Of a stretch of DNA of 64,000 bases, positions 48,103 to 57,522 are shown in pieces; position 1 is the stretch's first letter, and each line of letters starts with the position of its first letter. Source of the DNA: Chloroflexota bacterium (lineage in GTDB: Bacteria > Chloroflexota > Anaerolineae > Aggregatilineales > Phototrophicaceae); assembly GCA_026708115.1 (NCBI GenBank), contig JAPOVL010000047.1, positions 62,001 through 126,000 on the forward strand. The letters run 5' to 3'. The notes beneath the pieces are model-generated. The model was not told where the DNA came from. It did no database searches and was given only the letters and a program-made list of their open reading frames with translations. The position numbers were made by a program, and so were the translations under genes.

Positions 48103-48873
48103 ATGAGAGCGACCATCACACAAATCGATCCGAGTCATCTGGAAAGCCAATGGCAGGCTTTGCGACATCATGTGCAGATGGCCCACAGTCAGTTGGTCCT
48201 GTTGCCAGAGATGTGTTTTGCGCCCTGGTTTTGCACGACGCCGCGCCCCGATGAAGCCCGCTGGCGAGACGTAGTAGATTCGCACGACCAGTGGTTGCGG
48301 CGCTTGCCGGGCTTGGCTGCGCAAGCAATTGTCGGCACGGCGCCACGCTTGCTTGGAGAAAAGAAACGCAATGTCGCATATATATGGACCCGAAGCGCCG
48401 GGCTGCGCTGGGATCATCAAAAAACCTACCTGCCCAACGACGACGGATATTGGGAAGCCAACTGGTACGATCGCGCGAGCGTCGATTTCCAATGCACATC
48501 CATCGGCGCTACGCGTGCCGGCATCATGATCTGCACCGAGATCTGGTTCATGCAGCACGCGCGCGCATACAGCCGACAAGGGATTCACCTTCTGCTCAAT
48601 CCGCGCAGTACGCCGCTGGGCACGAACGACAAGTGGCTGGCCGGCGGACGGACCGCAGCCGTCGTCTCGGGCGCCTTTTGTCTCTCGTCCAACCACGCTG
48701 GCCGCACCGGCCATATAGAGTTGGGCGGCGCTGGATGGATTTGTGATCCTGACGGCGCGGTTCTGGCTGTAACAAGCCCGGATCAGCCCTTTGTCACGCT
48801 TGACCTTGACCTGCGCCTGGCGCAGGCGGCCAAGTCGACCTATCCGCGCTATGTCGATGACAGCCCGCTCTAG
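48103..48873 (+). CDS. Carbon-nitrogen hydrolase (nitrilase superfamily)
   Basis: A 256-residue amidase of the nitrilase superfamily. The catalytic triad is Glu36 in LVLLPEMCF, Lys107 in HQKTYLPN and Cys144 in IMICTEIWF, with the conserved GYWEANWYDRAS segment between. It hydrolyses a carbon-nitrogen bond in a small amide, perhaps N-carbamoyl compounds, but the substrate is not clear. ATG 48103 gives the usual beginning. It follows the exporter at 73 bases and has no obvious partner. Confidence 0.88.
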   Translation: MRATITQIDPSHLESQWQALRHHVQMAHSQLVLLPEMCFAPWFCTTPRPDEARWRDVVDSHDQWLRRLPGLAAQAIVGTAPRLLGEKKRNVAYIWTRSAGLRWDHQKTYLPNDDGYWEANWYDRASVDFQCTSIGATRAGIMICTEIWFMQHARAYSRQGIHLLLNPRSTPLGTNDKWLAGGRTAAVVSGAFCLSSNHAGRTGHIELGGAGWICDPDGAVLAVTSPDQPFVTLDLDLRLAQAAKSTYPRYVDDSPL

Positions 48874-48937
48874 GCCGCGAAAATCCAATCGAAGCCAAAG
48901 TCGTCTAAACCAGCCAAGGTGGAAGACCTCGTTTCAA

Positions 48938-48967
48938 TGGACAAGGCCAGCCCCGCTCTGCTAACAT
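48938..48967 (+). promoter_or_regulatory. Promoter of pth
   Basis: TGGACA (48938-48943) and TAACAT (48962-48967) are 18 bases apart, with TGC in front of the -10 box, which makes it an extended -10 as well. It is 29 bases upstream of the pth ATG, which has GAGG before it. Confidence 0.6.
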
Positions 48968-48996
48968 AGCGGCGCAGGTCAACAGACGAGGATACA

Positions 48997-50031
48997 ATGT
49001 CCGAGCTTCATATGATTGTTGGGCTTGGCAATCCAGGCGCCAAATACGACAACACGCGCCACAACATAGGCTGGTGGGTGATCGACGAGTTGATCCGCCG
49101 ATATGACCTTGGCAAAGGCCGGAGCGAAAAGCGCGCGCAGACCTGGAGCGCCCATATCCGCGGCCAGCGCGTAAAACTGGTCAAGCCGCTAACCTTCATG
49201 AACCGCAGTGGCGAGGCAGTGCGATCGCTTCTGGAATACTACAAGATTCCCATCGGCAGTCTCATGGTCATTCACGATGATCTCGATACGCCTTTTGGCA
49301 CCCTGAGACTGCGACAAGCGGGGGGGCACGGCGGGCAAAACGGCTTACGCAGCATAGTGCGGCATTTAGGCAGCAAGGACTTCGCTCGCTTGCGCTTCGG
49401 CATCGGCAGGCCGCCCGGCAAAATGGACCCGGTGGACTACGTATTGCAGACGCTAAAGGGGGACGACCTCATTCTTGCGCGGGAGTTGACGGTTCGCGCA
49501 GCAGATGCAATTGAGACCTGGCTGCAAGATGGCATCGAAAAAGCTATGTCAGCCCATAATGGCGTCGGCGCCAAGTCGCGCGCGCAATCGGTCGATCTGG
49601 AGGAACAACTCGATATTGCGCGTCGCGCTCACGAACTCGCGCCCCATGATCCCAAGCCCTTGTCCAAACTCATCGCGCTGCAAAAGAAACTCGGCATGCT
49701 CGACGAAGCCGTGGACAATCATCTCCTCTTGGCCGGGCTGCTCGAAGCCGCAGGGGCTGGGCGGCTTGCCATCGCCGAAAGAGTTAAGGCAGCGACCATC
49801 AACCCCGGCTTGATCGACTTGCAACGCGAAATCGCGGATTGGTATCTCAAGCGCGACAACAAGAAGAAAGCCGTCAGCCGCATGTTGATCATAGCTGGCT
49901 ACTACCTGGAGGAGAATGATTTCACAGCAGCGAGGGCAGCAGTAGCAGACGCTCTGGCGATCAATCCGCAACACCCCAAGGCGCTGGAAACGCAAAGAGC
50001 GCTCGCCGAGACTGCAACGGCGAAGGAATGA
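48997..50031 (+). CDS. pth: Peptidyl-tRNA hydrolase with C-terminal helical-repeat extension
   Basis: A 344-residue protein; standard Pth is about 190. Residues 1-190 are a complete Pth domain that frees tRNA from peptidyl-tRNA dropped by the ribosome: GLGNPGAKYDNTRHNIGW with Asn12 and His22, FMNRSGEAV with Asn69, Asp95 in VIHDDLDTPFG and HGGQNGLRSI with Asn115. Residues about 200-344 add a helical region with repeats like LDIARRAHELAPHDPKPLSKLIALQKKLG and ARAAVADALAINPQHPKALETQRAL, which resemble TPR units. There is no stop between the parts. The extension may bind a partner such as the ribosome; that is inference. Confidence 0.88.
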   Translation: MSELHMIVGLGNPGAKYDNTRHNIGWWVIDELIRRYDLGKGRSEKRAQTWSAHIRGQRVKLVKPLTFMNRSGEAVRSLLEYYKIPIGSLMVIHDDLDTPFGTLRLRQAGGHGGQNGLRSIVRHLGSKDFARLRFGIGRPPGKMDPVDYVLQTLKGDDLILARELTVRAADAIETWLQDGIEKAMSAHNGVGAKSRAQSVDLEEQLDIARRAHELAPHDPKPLSKLIALQKKLGMLDEAVDNHLLLAGLLEAAGAGRLAIAERVKAATINPGLIDLQREIADWYLKRDNKKKAVSRMLIIAGYYLEENDFTAARAAVADALAINPQHPKALETQRALAETATAKE

Positions 50032-50093
50032 CTAATGTGACAATCCTCCGCGCGAGAACCCATGTAATCAGCGGAAAAGCAAGGAGAGGCTAA

Positions 50094-51302
50094 ATGCGGA
50101 TTGTGGAAGCGGAAAGCGTCGGCATGTCGTCGGGCCGGCTCGCAAATATCAATCGCAAACTGAGCGCGTACGTCGAAAACGGCAATGTCGCCGGCTTCGT
50201 TACGCTTGCCGCCCGGCGTGGGGAAATCGTCCATCTCGAGGCCGTCGGTCATCGCGATAGCGAAGAGACGCTGCCGATGCAGCTTGATACCATCTTTCGA
50301 ATCTATAGCATGACCAAACCCATCACATCCGTCGCATTGATGATACTTTATGAGCGTGGCGAGTTCCAGCTATTTGATCCGGTCAGCAAATATATCCCGG
50401 CATTTGCCAAGACGCGGGTCTTGAGCGGCTACGGTTTCCTGGGCAAGGAACTGGTCGAGCAAAATCCGCCCATGACAGTGCACCACTTGCTGACGCACAC
50501 GGCCGGTTTGAGTTACGGCTTCTACTACGACACGCCGATTGACGATATGTATCGCGCTTCGATCTTCCGCAGCGAGACAGCTAGCTTGGAAGAGAAAATC
50601 CTCGGCATGGCGAATCTGCCGCTGCGGCACCAACCCGGCGCAGCCTGGAATTACAGCATCGCTACGGACGTCTGCGGCTATCTGGTGCAGGTGCTGGCAG
50701 ACATGCCCTTTGAAGATTTCCTGCGACGCCAGATTTTCGACCCGCTCGGCATGGTCGATACTGGATTTCACGTGCCGGCGGACAAGCTTGATCGCTTTGC
50801 CAAACTGTATCAACATCGCCCTTCTGACGGCAGCTTCCGCGAATATGAAGGCGCGCCCAACATACCCGCGCACGATTACTCCAAACCAGCGAACTCGCCT
50901 TCGGGCGGGGGCGGCTTGGTCTCGACCATCGACGACTACTGGCGCTTCGCCAAGATGTTGCTGAACCGCGGGCAATCGAAAGAGGCCAGGATACTGGGGC
51001 GGAAGACCCTGGCCTATATGACGCTGAACCATTTGCCGCAAGAACTCCTGCCCATCGCCATCGGCCCGAAAGCAATCGGCGGTCGCGGCTTCGGCCTCGG
51101 CTTCGACGTGGTCCTCGACCCGGCGCAAACGGGCGTCATCAACTCGGCGGGCGCCTATGGCTGGAGCGGCGCCGCCGCCACCAATTTCTGGGTCGATCCG
51201 CAAGAGCGGATCGTGGGCATCATCATGACTCAACTGATGGACAACCTGCTCCCCTTCCAGGCCGACTTCAGGGCGCTTGTGTATCAAGCGCTGGTGGATT
51301 GA
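50094..51302 (+). CDS. Beta-lactamase-family serine hydrolase (class C/EstB-like)
   Basis: A 402-residue protein with the penicillin-binding fold. The SxxK motif is SMTK in FRIYSMTKPITSVALMILYERG, the tyrosine motif is YSI in GAAWNYSIATDVCGYLVQVLADM, and the third motif is GWSG in GAYGWSGAAATNFWVDP. HHLLTHTAGLSYGFYYD is the conserved loop. There is no signal peptide, so it works in the cytoplasm and is more likely an esterase or a peptidase than a resistance lactamase. A GGAGAGG stands before the ATG. Confidence 0.88.
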   Translation: MRIVEAESVGMSSGRLANINRKLSAYVENGNVAGFVTLAARRGEIVHLEAVGHRDSEETLPMQLDTIFRIYSMTKPITSVALMILYERGEFQLFDPVSKYIPAFAKTRVLSGYGFLGKELVEQNPPMTVHHLLTHTAGLSYGFYYDTPIDDMYRASIFRSETASLEEKILGMANLPLRHQPGAAWNYSIATDVCGYLVQVLADMPFEDFLRRQIFDPLGMVDTGFHVPADKLDRFAKLYQHRPSDGSFREYEGAPNIPAHDYSKPANSPSGGGGLVSTIDDYWRFAKMLLNRGQSKEARILGRKTLAYMTLNHLPQELLPIAIGPKAIGGRGFGLGFDVVLDPAQTGVINSAGAYGWSGAAATNFWVDPQERIVGIIMTQLMDNLLPFQADFRALVYQALVD

Positions 51303-51372
51303 TCGCCTGGCGGATTCAAGTCGGCCCGGCCAAAATCGCGGGCGACGAAATCTAGCCCGTCGGGCAAGTCTC

Positions 51373-51381
51373 TGATATACT
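51373..51381 (+). promoter_or_regulatory. Extended -10 promoter of mfd
   Basis: TGATATACT is an extended -10 element 42 bases before mfd. No -35 box is clear. AAGG precedes the mfd ATG. Confidence 0.45.
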
Positions 51382-51422
51382 GCGCCGTCCCACTCTGGCG
51401 CCAATGAAAAACAAGGTCTCGC

Positions 51423-54400
51423 ATGTCGATTTATCTCGCCGGTCTGTTGGATATTCTGCGCGGAAGCCAGCCCTATCAATCGCTTCTGCAAGACCTTAGG
51501 AGCGCTCCCGCAACTGCGCCGCTCAACGTAGTGCGTTCGGCGCGTCCCTTTGTTTTGGCTGCGCTGGCTGCCGACTGGGACGGTCCGCTGGTCTATCTGA
51601 CGCCGGAAGTGCGCCGCGCCTATAACGTTAGCGAACAGTTGCCGGTATGGATCGACCAGCCAGAGCGCCTGCATCGCTTTGCCGAACCCTCCGCCCTCTT
51701 TTACGACCGCGCCCCCTGGGATGCGCCGGTAATTCGCAACCGGATCGCAACCTTGAGCGCCCTGCAAGGCGAACGCTCCGCCCTGCATCCGATCATCGTA
51801 GCCTCGGCCCGCGCCTTGATGCAAACTACCATGCCCCCTGACGTATTCAGCAAAGAAACCCAAGAGATTGCCGTCGGCGAAAGGCACAACCTCGATGCCT
51901 TGATTCGCTCCTGGACCGACATGGGCTACGAGCCGGCTACGATTGTCATCGAACCGGGCAGCTTCAGTCGGCGCGGAGGCATCCTGGATATTTTCCCGTT
52001 GGCGCAAGCCTATCCCGTGCGCATAGAGTTTTTCGACGATGAGATCGAAAGCTTGCGTCTATTCGACCCCAACGATCAACGCAGCATCAGACGGCTGCGC
52101 TCAACAGCTATCGTGCCTGCCAGAGAGGCATTACCCCGCTTGATGACGTCAGTTGGAGAAACCCTGACTCAATCGACCAAGTCTTCTTCACATGACAGTG
52201 CAGAACATGCCAGCATTGATTCTGATATCGATTCAATGAAAGAGGGGATGACCTTCCCATTCCTCGAACACTATTTGCCTTATGCCTATCAGCAATCGGC
52301 CTGTCTGCTGGATTATCTTCCCGAAAACAGTCTGATTCTCATAGAAGACGCGGCTGCAATGGAAGCAGCCGTCGACGAGCTAGTATCTCGCGCAGAAGCA
52401 AACCGCGCCGACGCCCTTAATTCCTACCAAATCGCCGCGAATCATCCGAAACCGTATTTGCCCTGGGACAGCATACAGGGGCAGATTTCAGCTCGGCCCA
52501 GCATTGATCTGTCCAACTTTCAAGTCGATGGCGAAGCGCGCCCGTTTCAACCTGGCCAAAGATTCGGCGGCCAATTGCGAAGCATGTTGAACCAAGCGCG
52601 TCAGTACCGCAACCGTGGCGACCGGGTTGTCATCGTCACCGAGCAGGTTGAACGCCTGGAAAACCTCTGGTACGAACAAGATGCATCCGCATTCATACCG
52701 AAATCTCAGTCGATCGCTCAACCTCCCGAGGCCGGCACATTGCAATTTGTTCGCGGCTCTATGACAGAAGGCTGGTCGCTGCAAAGTGACGGTGGCGCGC
52801 TCCACTGTGTGACGGATGCCGAAATCTTCGGCTGGACGCGGCCCGAGCCCAGGCGCCGGCGCGAGACGAGCGCACGGCGCACTGGCAAGACGCCGGAAAC
52901 CGCCTATATGGACTGGTCGGAAGGTACCCACGTCGTGCATGTCGATTATGGCATCGGCAAGTTCATGGGTATGCGACATCGCACGGTCAATACCACCAAG
53001 CGCGAGTTCTTGCTCGTCGAATATCACGGCACAGATACCTTGTATGTGCCGATCCACCAAGCCGATCGCCTGTCTCGTTACGTGGGCGCGGACGAGACGC
53101 CGCCCAAGCTCAACAAGCTTGGCAAGCCCGAGCAATGGCTGAAAGTGAGAGAAAAGGCGCGCCGCAATGCCCAGGAAGAGGCGAAAGACTTGCTGGCAAT
53201 CTACCGCGAGCGCGCCCGCGCCCAAGGCTATGCCTTCAGCGCCGACAGCGCCTGGCAACACGAGATGGAAGCCAACTTCGCCTTTGTCGAGACCGAAGAT
53301 CAAGTCCGCGTTATTCAAGAAGTCAAGTCGGATATGCAGAGCGGCACGCCCATGGACCGTCTGATCTGTGGCGATGTCGGTTTCGGCAAAACCGAAGTCG
53401 CCTTGCGCGCCGCCTTCAAAGCTGTACAAGACGGCATGCAAGTCGCCGTGCTCGTTCCAACCACAGTCCTTGCGCAGCAGCACTACGATAACGTCAAATC
53501 ACGCTTGGCCGCCTTCCCGGTCAAGGTCGAGATGCTGTCGCGATTTCGCAGCAAAGCGCAACAAAGTGATATCGTGAAGCAAATCGCCAGCGGAGAGGTG
53601 GATGTCGTCATCGGCACGCACCGGCTGCTTTCCGCGGATATCGAGTTCAAGGAACTTGGTCTCATGATCATCGACGAAGAGCAGCGATTTGGCGTCAAGC
53701 ATAAAGAGCACTTCAAAAAGCTGCGCGCTCAGATCGACATCTTGACGCTCACCGCGACGCCGATACCGCGCACGCTCTATCTCAGCCTAAGCGGCATTCG
53801 CGACATCAGCATGATTCAAACCGCGCCCGAAGAGCGTCTGCCCGTTATCACGCAAGTCGGATCATGGGACGACAAGTTGACGCGCCTGGCCATCATGCGC
53901 GAATTGGAACGCGGCGGCCAAGTCTTTGTCGTGCATAATCGCGTCAATTCCATTCATATCATTCGCAACAGAGTCGAACGCATCGTGCCGGAAGCGACCC
54001 TCGCCGTCGCACATGGACAGATGCCCCCGCGCGCCTTGGAAAACGTGATGGCAGGGTTCTCGCGCGGGGAATACGATATCTTGATCTCGACCTCAATCAT
54101 CGAAAACGGCATCGACATGCCCCGGGTCAATACCTTGATCGTCGATCGCGCCGATCACTTTGGCATGGCCCAGCTATATCAACTGCGCGGCCGTGTCGGG
54201 CGCTCGGCGCAGCAAGCCTACGCCTACTTCTTCCACGCGCCGGGGTCGCTCACGCAAGAAGCGCGCGAGCGGCTGGAAACGCTCTCCGAAAACACCAAAC
54301 TGGGCGCGGGCTTTCAGGTCGCCATCAGAGATCTGGAGTTGCGCGGCAGCGGCGACATCCTCAGTACGCGGCAATCAGGAAATATCGAAAGCGTCGGACT

Positions 54401-54971
54401 ACATCTCTACACCGATATGCTCAAACAGGCGGTCCAAGACCAGAAGCGCGGTCCGGATGATGGTGGCATGGATTCAGGTTCCGCTTCTTCCCGTGAACGC
54501 ATTGTGATCGACTTGCCCTTGCCCGCCTACATCCCGACCGATTGGATACCCGAGATGGCGCTGCGCTTGCAACTCTATCGTCGCATCGGCAACATCCAAA
54601 CCACAGACGATGTGGAGGCGATGCGGCAGGAACTGATCGATCGCTTCGGACAGTTGCCGGTCGCGGTCGAGGGTCTCATGTATCAGATCGAAGTCAAGGC
54701 GGTGGCGCAAACGATACACGCGACGCACGTCAGCATGCCGCGCGGCCATGTCCAAATCAGACTCCCCTATCTAGCCAGGATCAACCGGGGCCTCTTGTCA
54801 TTCGCGCTTGGCGCCGAGGTCGATGTTACCCGTACCGATGTGCGCTTCCTCGCTGAAGAGGCTGACTGGCAAAGCACTTTGCTCGATTTGCTGCGCGATC
54901 TGCAGGACAAGCTCGACCTGCTGGCAATGGCGAGACCAAATGGCAGCCCCAGCGCAAGAGTGCTAGACTAA
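51423..54971 (+). CDS. mfd: Transcription-repair coupling factor
   Basis: A 1182-residue translocase that removes stalled RNA polymerase and recruits UvrA to the lesion. The N-terminal UvrB-like part (1-480) includes PGSFSRRGGILDIFPL. The RNA polymerase-interacting domain follows, with GTHVVHVDYGIGKFMGM and LLVEYHGTDTLYVPIHQADRLSRYVG. The RecG-like motor has Walker A GDVGFGKTEVALRAAF, DEEQRFG and LTATPIPRTLYLSL, then the GRVGRS motif and the TRG segment. The end is the D7 domain. Length and order match the family. Confidence 0.96.
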   Translation: MSIYLAGLLDILRGSQPYQSLLQDLRSAPATAPLNVVRSARPFVLAALAADWDGPLVYLTPEVRRAYNVSEQLPVWIDQPERLHRFAEPSALFYDRAPWDAPVIRNRIATLSALQGERSALHPIIVASARALMQTTMPPDVFSKETQEIAVGERHNLDALIRSWTDMGYEPATIVIEPGSFSRRGGILDIFPLAQAYPVRIEFFDDEIESLRLFDPNDQRSIRRLRSTAIVPAREALPRLMTSVGETLTQSTKSSSHDSAEHASIDSDIDSMKEGMTFPFLEHYLPYAYQQSACLLDYLPENSLILIEDAAAMEAAVDELVSRAEANRADALNSYQIAANHPKPYLPWDSIQGQISARPSIDLSNFQVDGEARPFQPGQRFGGQLRSMLNQARQYRNRGDRVVIVTEQVERLENLWYEQDASAFIPKSQSIAQPPEAGTLQFVRGSMTEGWSLQSDGGALHCVTDAEIFGWTRPEPRRRRETSARRTGKTPETAYMDWSEGTHVVHVDYGIGKFMGMRHRTVNTTKREFLLVEYHGTDTLYVPIHQADRLSRYVGADETPPKLNKLGKPEQWLKVREKARRNAQEEAKDLLAIYRERARAQGYAFSADSAWQHEMEANFAFVETEDQVRVIQEVKSDMQSGTPMDRLICGDVGFGKTEVALRAAFKAVQDGMQVAVLVPTTVLAQQHYDNVKSRLAAFPVKVEMLSRFRSKAQQSDIVKQIASGEVDVVIGTHRLLSADIEFKELGLMIIDEEQRFGVKHKEHFKKLRAQIDILTLTATPIPRTLYLSLSGIRDISMIQTAPEERLPVITQVGSWDDKLTRLAIMRELERGGQVFVVHNRVNSIHIIRNRVERIVPEATLAVAHGQMPPRALENVMAGFSRGEYDILISTSIIENGIDMPRVNTLIVDRADHFGMAQLYQLRGRVGRSAQQAYAYFFHAPGSLTQEARERLETLSENTKLGAGFQVAIRDLELRGSGDILSTRQSGNIESVGLHLYTDMLKQAVQDQKRGPDDGGMDSGSASSRERIVIDLPLPAYIPTDWIPEMALRLQLYRRIGNIQTTDDVEAMRQELIDRFGQLPVAVEGLMYQIEVKAVAQTIHATHVSMPRGHVQIRLPYLARINRGLLSFALGAEVDVTRTDVRFLAEEADWQSTLLDLLRDLQDKLDLLAMARPNGSPSARVLD

Positions 54972-55008
54972 TGGCATATCCAGCCCAGAAACAGCAGGTG
55001 CTGCTTTC

Positions 55009-56937
55009 ATGACCAATGAGAGGGTTGCGGCCGCCGCAAGCACCCTGGCAATTGCGCTGCTGATGCTGCTGATCACGGTCCTGCATACACAGGTTTATGC
55101 CGGACGCAACTATCGCGAAGACGAGATAAACTCGATTCATGCGGCATTGATCAAATCGCCGCCAGAGATCGTGCGCTGGATGGCAGGCGATGTGCATCCG
55201 CCCGGCTGGCGCCTTTTCGCCGACTTTTGGGTGGATAGTTTCGGCACAGCCGAAGCGATCACGCGCTGGTCGTCGCAATTGCTCAACCTGCTAACCTATG
55301 CCCTGGTTTTCCTGCTGGGAAGACAACTGATTGATCGCAGAGCCGCGCTTTATGCGGTGGCGCTGCTGGGTGTCTATGGCTTTGCGGCCAACGGCATGTA
55401 CGAGTTTCGCCCCTATGCCATGCTGGTCGCCCTGACTACCGCCTTGCACCTGGCATTCTATCGCTGGCTCGTCAAGCCGAGCGCGACTGTGATGATCCTG
55501 TACGTGGTCCTTGGCATGGCGGCGATCTATACCCATTTTTTCGCCTTCTACATATTCGCGGCGCACGCGCTGTTCCTTCTAGTTTTTCACCAGGTGCGGC
55601 GCCGGGTATATCTGAATAGCTTGTTGATGTGGGTATTCATAGCTCTCTCGTTCTCCGCCTGGATCATTCCCTTGCTCGGCGTCATGCTGGGTCCCTTCGC
55701 CGGCGGGTACTATGTCGATCTGCCGGATGAGCTATACCAGCACCTGCACTTCCGCCCCGAGATCGTCTTCGGCTTCCTGCTCTTGCTCAGCCCCTTCGCG
55801 CCGCGCCTGCTGCGTCGGCGCGGCCTCACAAGCGACGCCTTCAGCCCGTTGCGTTGGCGGAGGCACTGGAATCTGCTGTTCCCGCTGGTCTTGCTGCTGG
55901 CGACGCTGCTCGCGGCTGGCTTGGTCAATACGGTATACGGCAGCCTGAATGCGCGAGGCTTGCAATCTGTTGTCATGCTGATTGCGCTTCTGATGGCTTT
56001 GGGCTTGCGTACCTTGCCCCTCCAAGCGGGGGCCATCATGCTGCTCTTGCTCTATGTGATGGCGCCGCGGAATATATTCATCCAACCCAGCAACGGACCC
56101 TATCGCGAAATCGTCGCCAGCATGGCGCAGACTTACGAGAACGACAGCATACTCCTCACCGAGTTCGACTGGGCTTGGCGCTGGCTGACGCCTGCCGCCT
56201 ATTTCCTGATGGACTTTACGCCCGATCAGATGTCCAAAGAGCGCATGTTCCACGTGACCGGATCCAATGACAGCGCGCATCCGCCCACATTCCCCGATCG
56301 CTTGGCCAACACCTACACAAGTTTCGATCCCGTAAACTTCGATCCTGAGCGCAGCCACAGTCAATTATGGCTCCTGCGTCAAGGCGGCGGCAATCGCTGG
56401 GGGAAAAACATTCAAGACTGGCTCAATAGAAACTATGCCTTTGTTCGAACGAGCCGCTGGGACGAGCCCTATCACACGTCCTATGAATTGAGTGAATACG
56501 TTCGCGCCCCGCAACGGGAGGAACCCCTGCTCATCGCCGGCGACGGCATGCAGCTTTTCGATTGGTCGCTGCTGGATTCGGTTGATGTCCGACCCTGCCA
56601 GGACGTCACGGTGGAAAGCTGGTGGCAACTTGCAGCCGAAGATAGCACGCCGTACACGCTCAATATTATCCTGGCCGATGACGATGGCGACGGCCAGCTA
56701 GCGAGGACGCCATCCGTACCCGCCAACGTATTCACCAGTGACTGGGTAGCGAACAAGTACTATCGCGATCACTCGCTGCTGCAGCTACCCTGTGATATCA
56801 AGACCGGCAGTTTCCCGCTCTTGCTCGGCTTTGTGGAGACCATCACTGGAAACGAACTGACCTTGAGCTATGTGAGCGGCGATGTGATCGGTACGCTATA
56901 TTATCTGACAACTTTGCATGTCGATTCTGGCGCCTAG
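55009..56937 (+). CDS. Polytopic membrane protein, GT-C/GT39-like glycosyltransferase
   Basis: A 642-residue protein with about ten hydrophobic segments in residues 1-370 and a soluble C-terminal region (about 370-642). The early loop YREDEINSIHAAL has an acidic pair after the first membrane segment, as GT-C enzymes using lipid-linked sugars do; DVHPPGWRLFADFWVDSFG follows, also a family-like feature. The C-terminal domain is rich in aromatic residues and looks extracytoplasmic. The protein most likely transfers a sugar from a polyprenyl carrier on the outer face, but the acceptor is unknown and the assignment rests on topology and the loop. Confidence 0.7.
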   Translation: MTNERVAAAASTLAIALLMLLITVLHTQVYAGRNYREDEINSIHAALIKSPPEIVRWMAGDVHPPGWRLFADFWVDSFGTAEAITRWSSQLLNLLTYALVFLLGRQLIDRRAALYAVALLGVYGFAANGMYEFRPYAMLVALTTALHLAFYRWLVKPSATVMILYVVLGMAAIYTHFFAFYIFAAHALFLLVFHQVRRRVYLNSLLMWVFIALSFSAWIIPLLGVMLGPFAGGYYVDLPDELYQHLHFRPEIVFGFLLLLSPFAPRLLRRRGLTSDAFSPLRWRRHWNLLFPLVLLLATLLAAGLVNTVYGSLNARGLQSVVMLIALLMALGLRTLPLQAGAIMLLLLYVMAPRNIFIQPSNGPYREIVASMAQTYENDSILLTEFDWAWRWLTPAAYFLMDFTPDQMSKERMFHVTGSNDSAHPPTFPDRLANTYTSFDPVNFDPERSHSQLWLLRQGGGNRWGKNIQDWLNRNYAFVRTSRWDEPYHTSYELSEYVRAPQREEPLLIAGDGMQLFDWSLLDSVDVRPCQDVTVESWWQLAAEDSTPYTLNIILADDDGDGQLARTPSVPANVFTSDWVANKYYRDHSLLQLPCDIKTGSFPLLLGFVETITGNELTLSYVSGDVIGTLYYLTTLHVDSGA

Positions 56938-56950
56938 CAATTGTGCCGCG

Positions 56951-57436
56951 CTAGGCTCTGGCCATGTCGGCAAAGACCGCCTTCGTCACGCGCCGCAATA
57001 CCGCGAGTTCGATCGGGAAGATGGCGTTGGCCGCGCCGCCCGCGGCGTATATCCGCTGGTAGCGCCTGAGATAATCATCAATAATCACAGGTATGTCAGG
57101 CTGCCGATGACCCAGCGGTGGGACGCCGCCCGGCGCATAGCCCAGGACTGACAGGCACTGCTCCGGGTTCATCATGCGGACTTTCTTGCGCCCTACCTGG
57201 AATCGAGACGCCAACTTTCGATCGTCAACGGACTGGTCGCCGCTTGCCAAAACAAGAATCGGCTTTGATTTCTCAATCAAGAAACCGAGGCTCTTGACGA
57301 TCTGTCCCAATTCGCAGCCGACGTTGTCCGCCGCCTGTTGCGACGTTGCGGTTGAGCTGTCGAATTCGATGACCTCGATGTCGAGCCCCAGTCGCTCAAG
57401 TGCAAGTTCTACATCTCTAACGCCCATTGCTTGCAT
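56951..57436 (-). CDS. YbaK/ProX-type aminoacyl-tRNA deacylase
   Basis: A 161-residue editing-domain protein that hydrolyses mischarged aminoacyl-tRNA, mostly Cys- or Ala-tRNA-Pro in characterised members. The conserved lysine is in CELGQIVKSLGFLIE, and GYAPGGVPPLGHRQPDIPVIIDDYL is the loop typical of the family. LVLASGDQSVDDRKLASRFQVGRKKVRMMNPEQ lies between. It is convergent with the membrane glycosyltransferase gene and divergent from the dioxygenase at 57523. The specific tRNA is not known. Confidence 0.88.
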   Translation of the reverse strand: MQAMGVRDVELALERLGLDIEVIEFDSSTATSQQAADNVGCELGQIVKSLGFLIEKSKPILVLASGDQSVDDRKLASRFQVGRKKVRMMNPEQCLSVLGYAPGGVPPLGHRQPDIPVIIDDYLRRYQRIYAAGGAANAIFPIELAVLRRVTKAVFADMARA

Positions 57437-57522
57437 GAAGGCTCCGATTCGGATAGACTAACGAGCGCAATTGTAATGTAGCCACGATCAATCGGGCAGC
57501 GTTAGCATGTGGGAGAGTGATC

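Noticed and set aside
50370..52007. A 545-codon open frame on the minus strand
   Set aside because: It lies opposite the serine hydrolase and mfd genes, which have clear family motifs; it is a GC-driven shadow frame.
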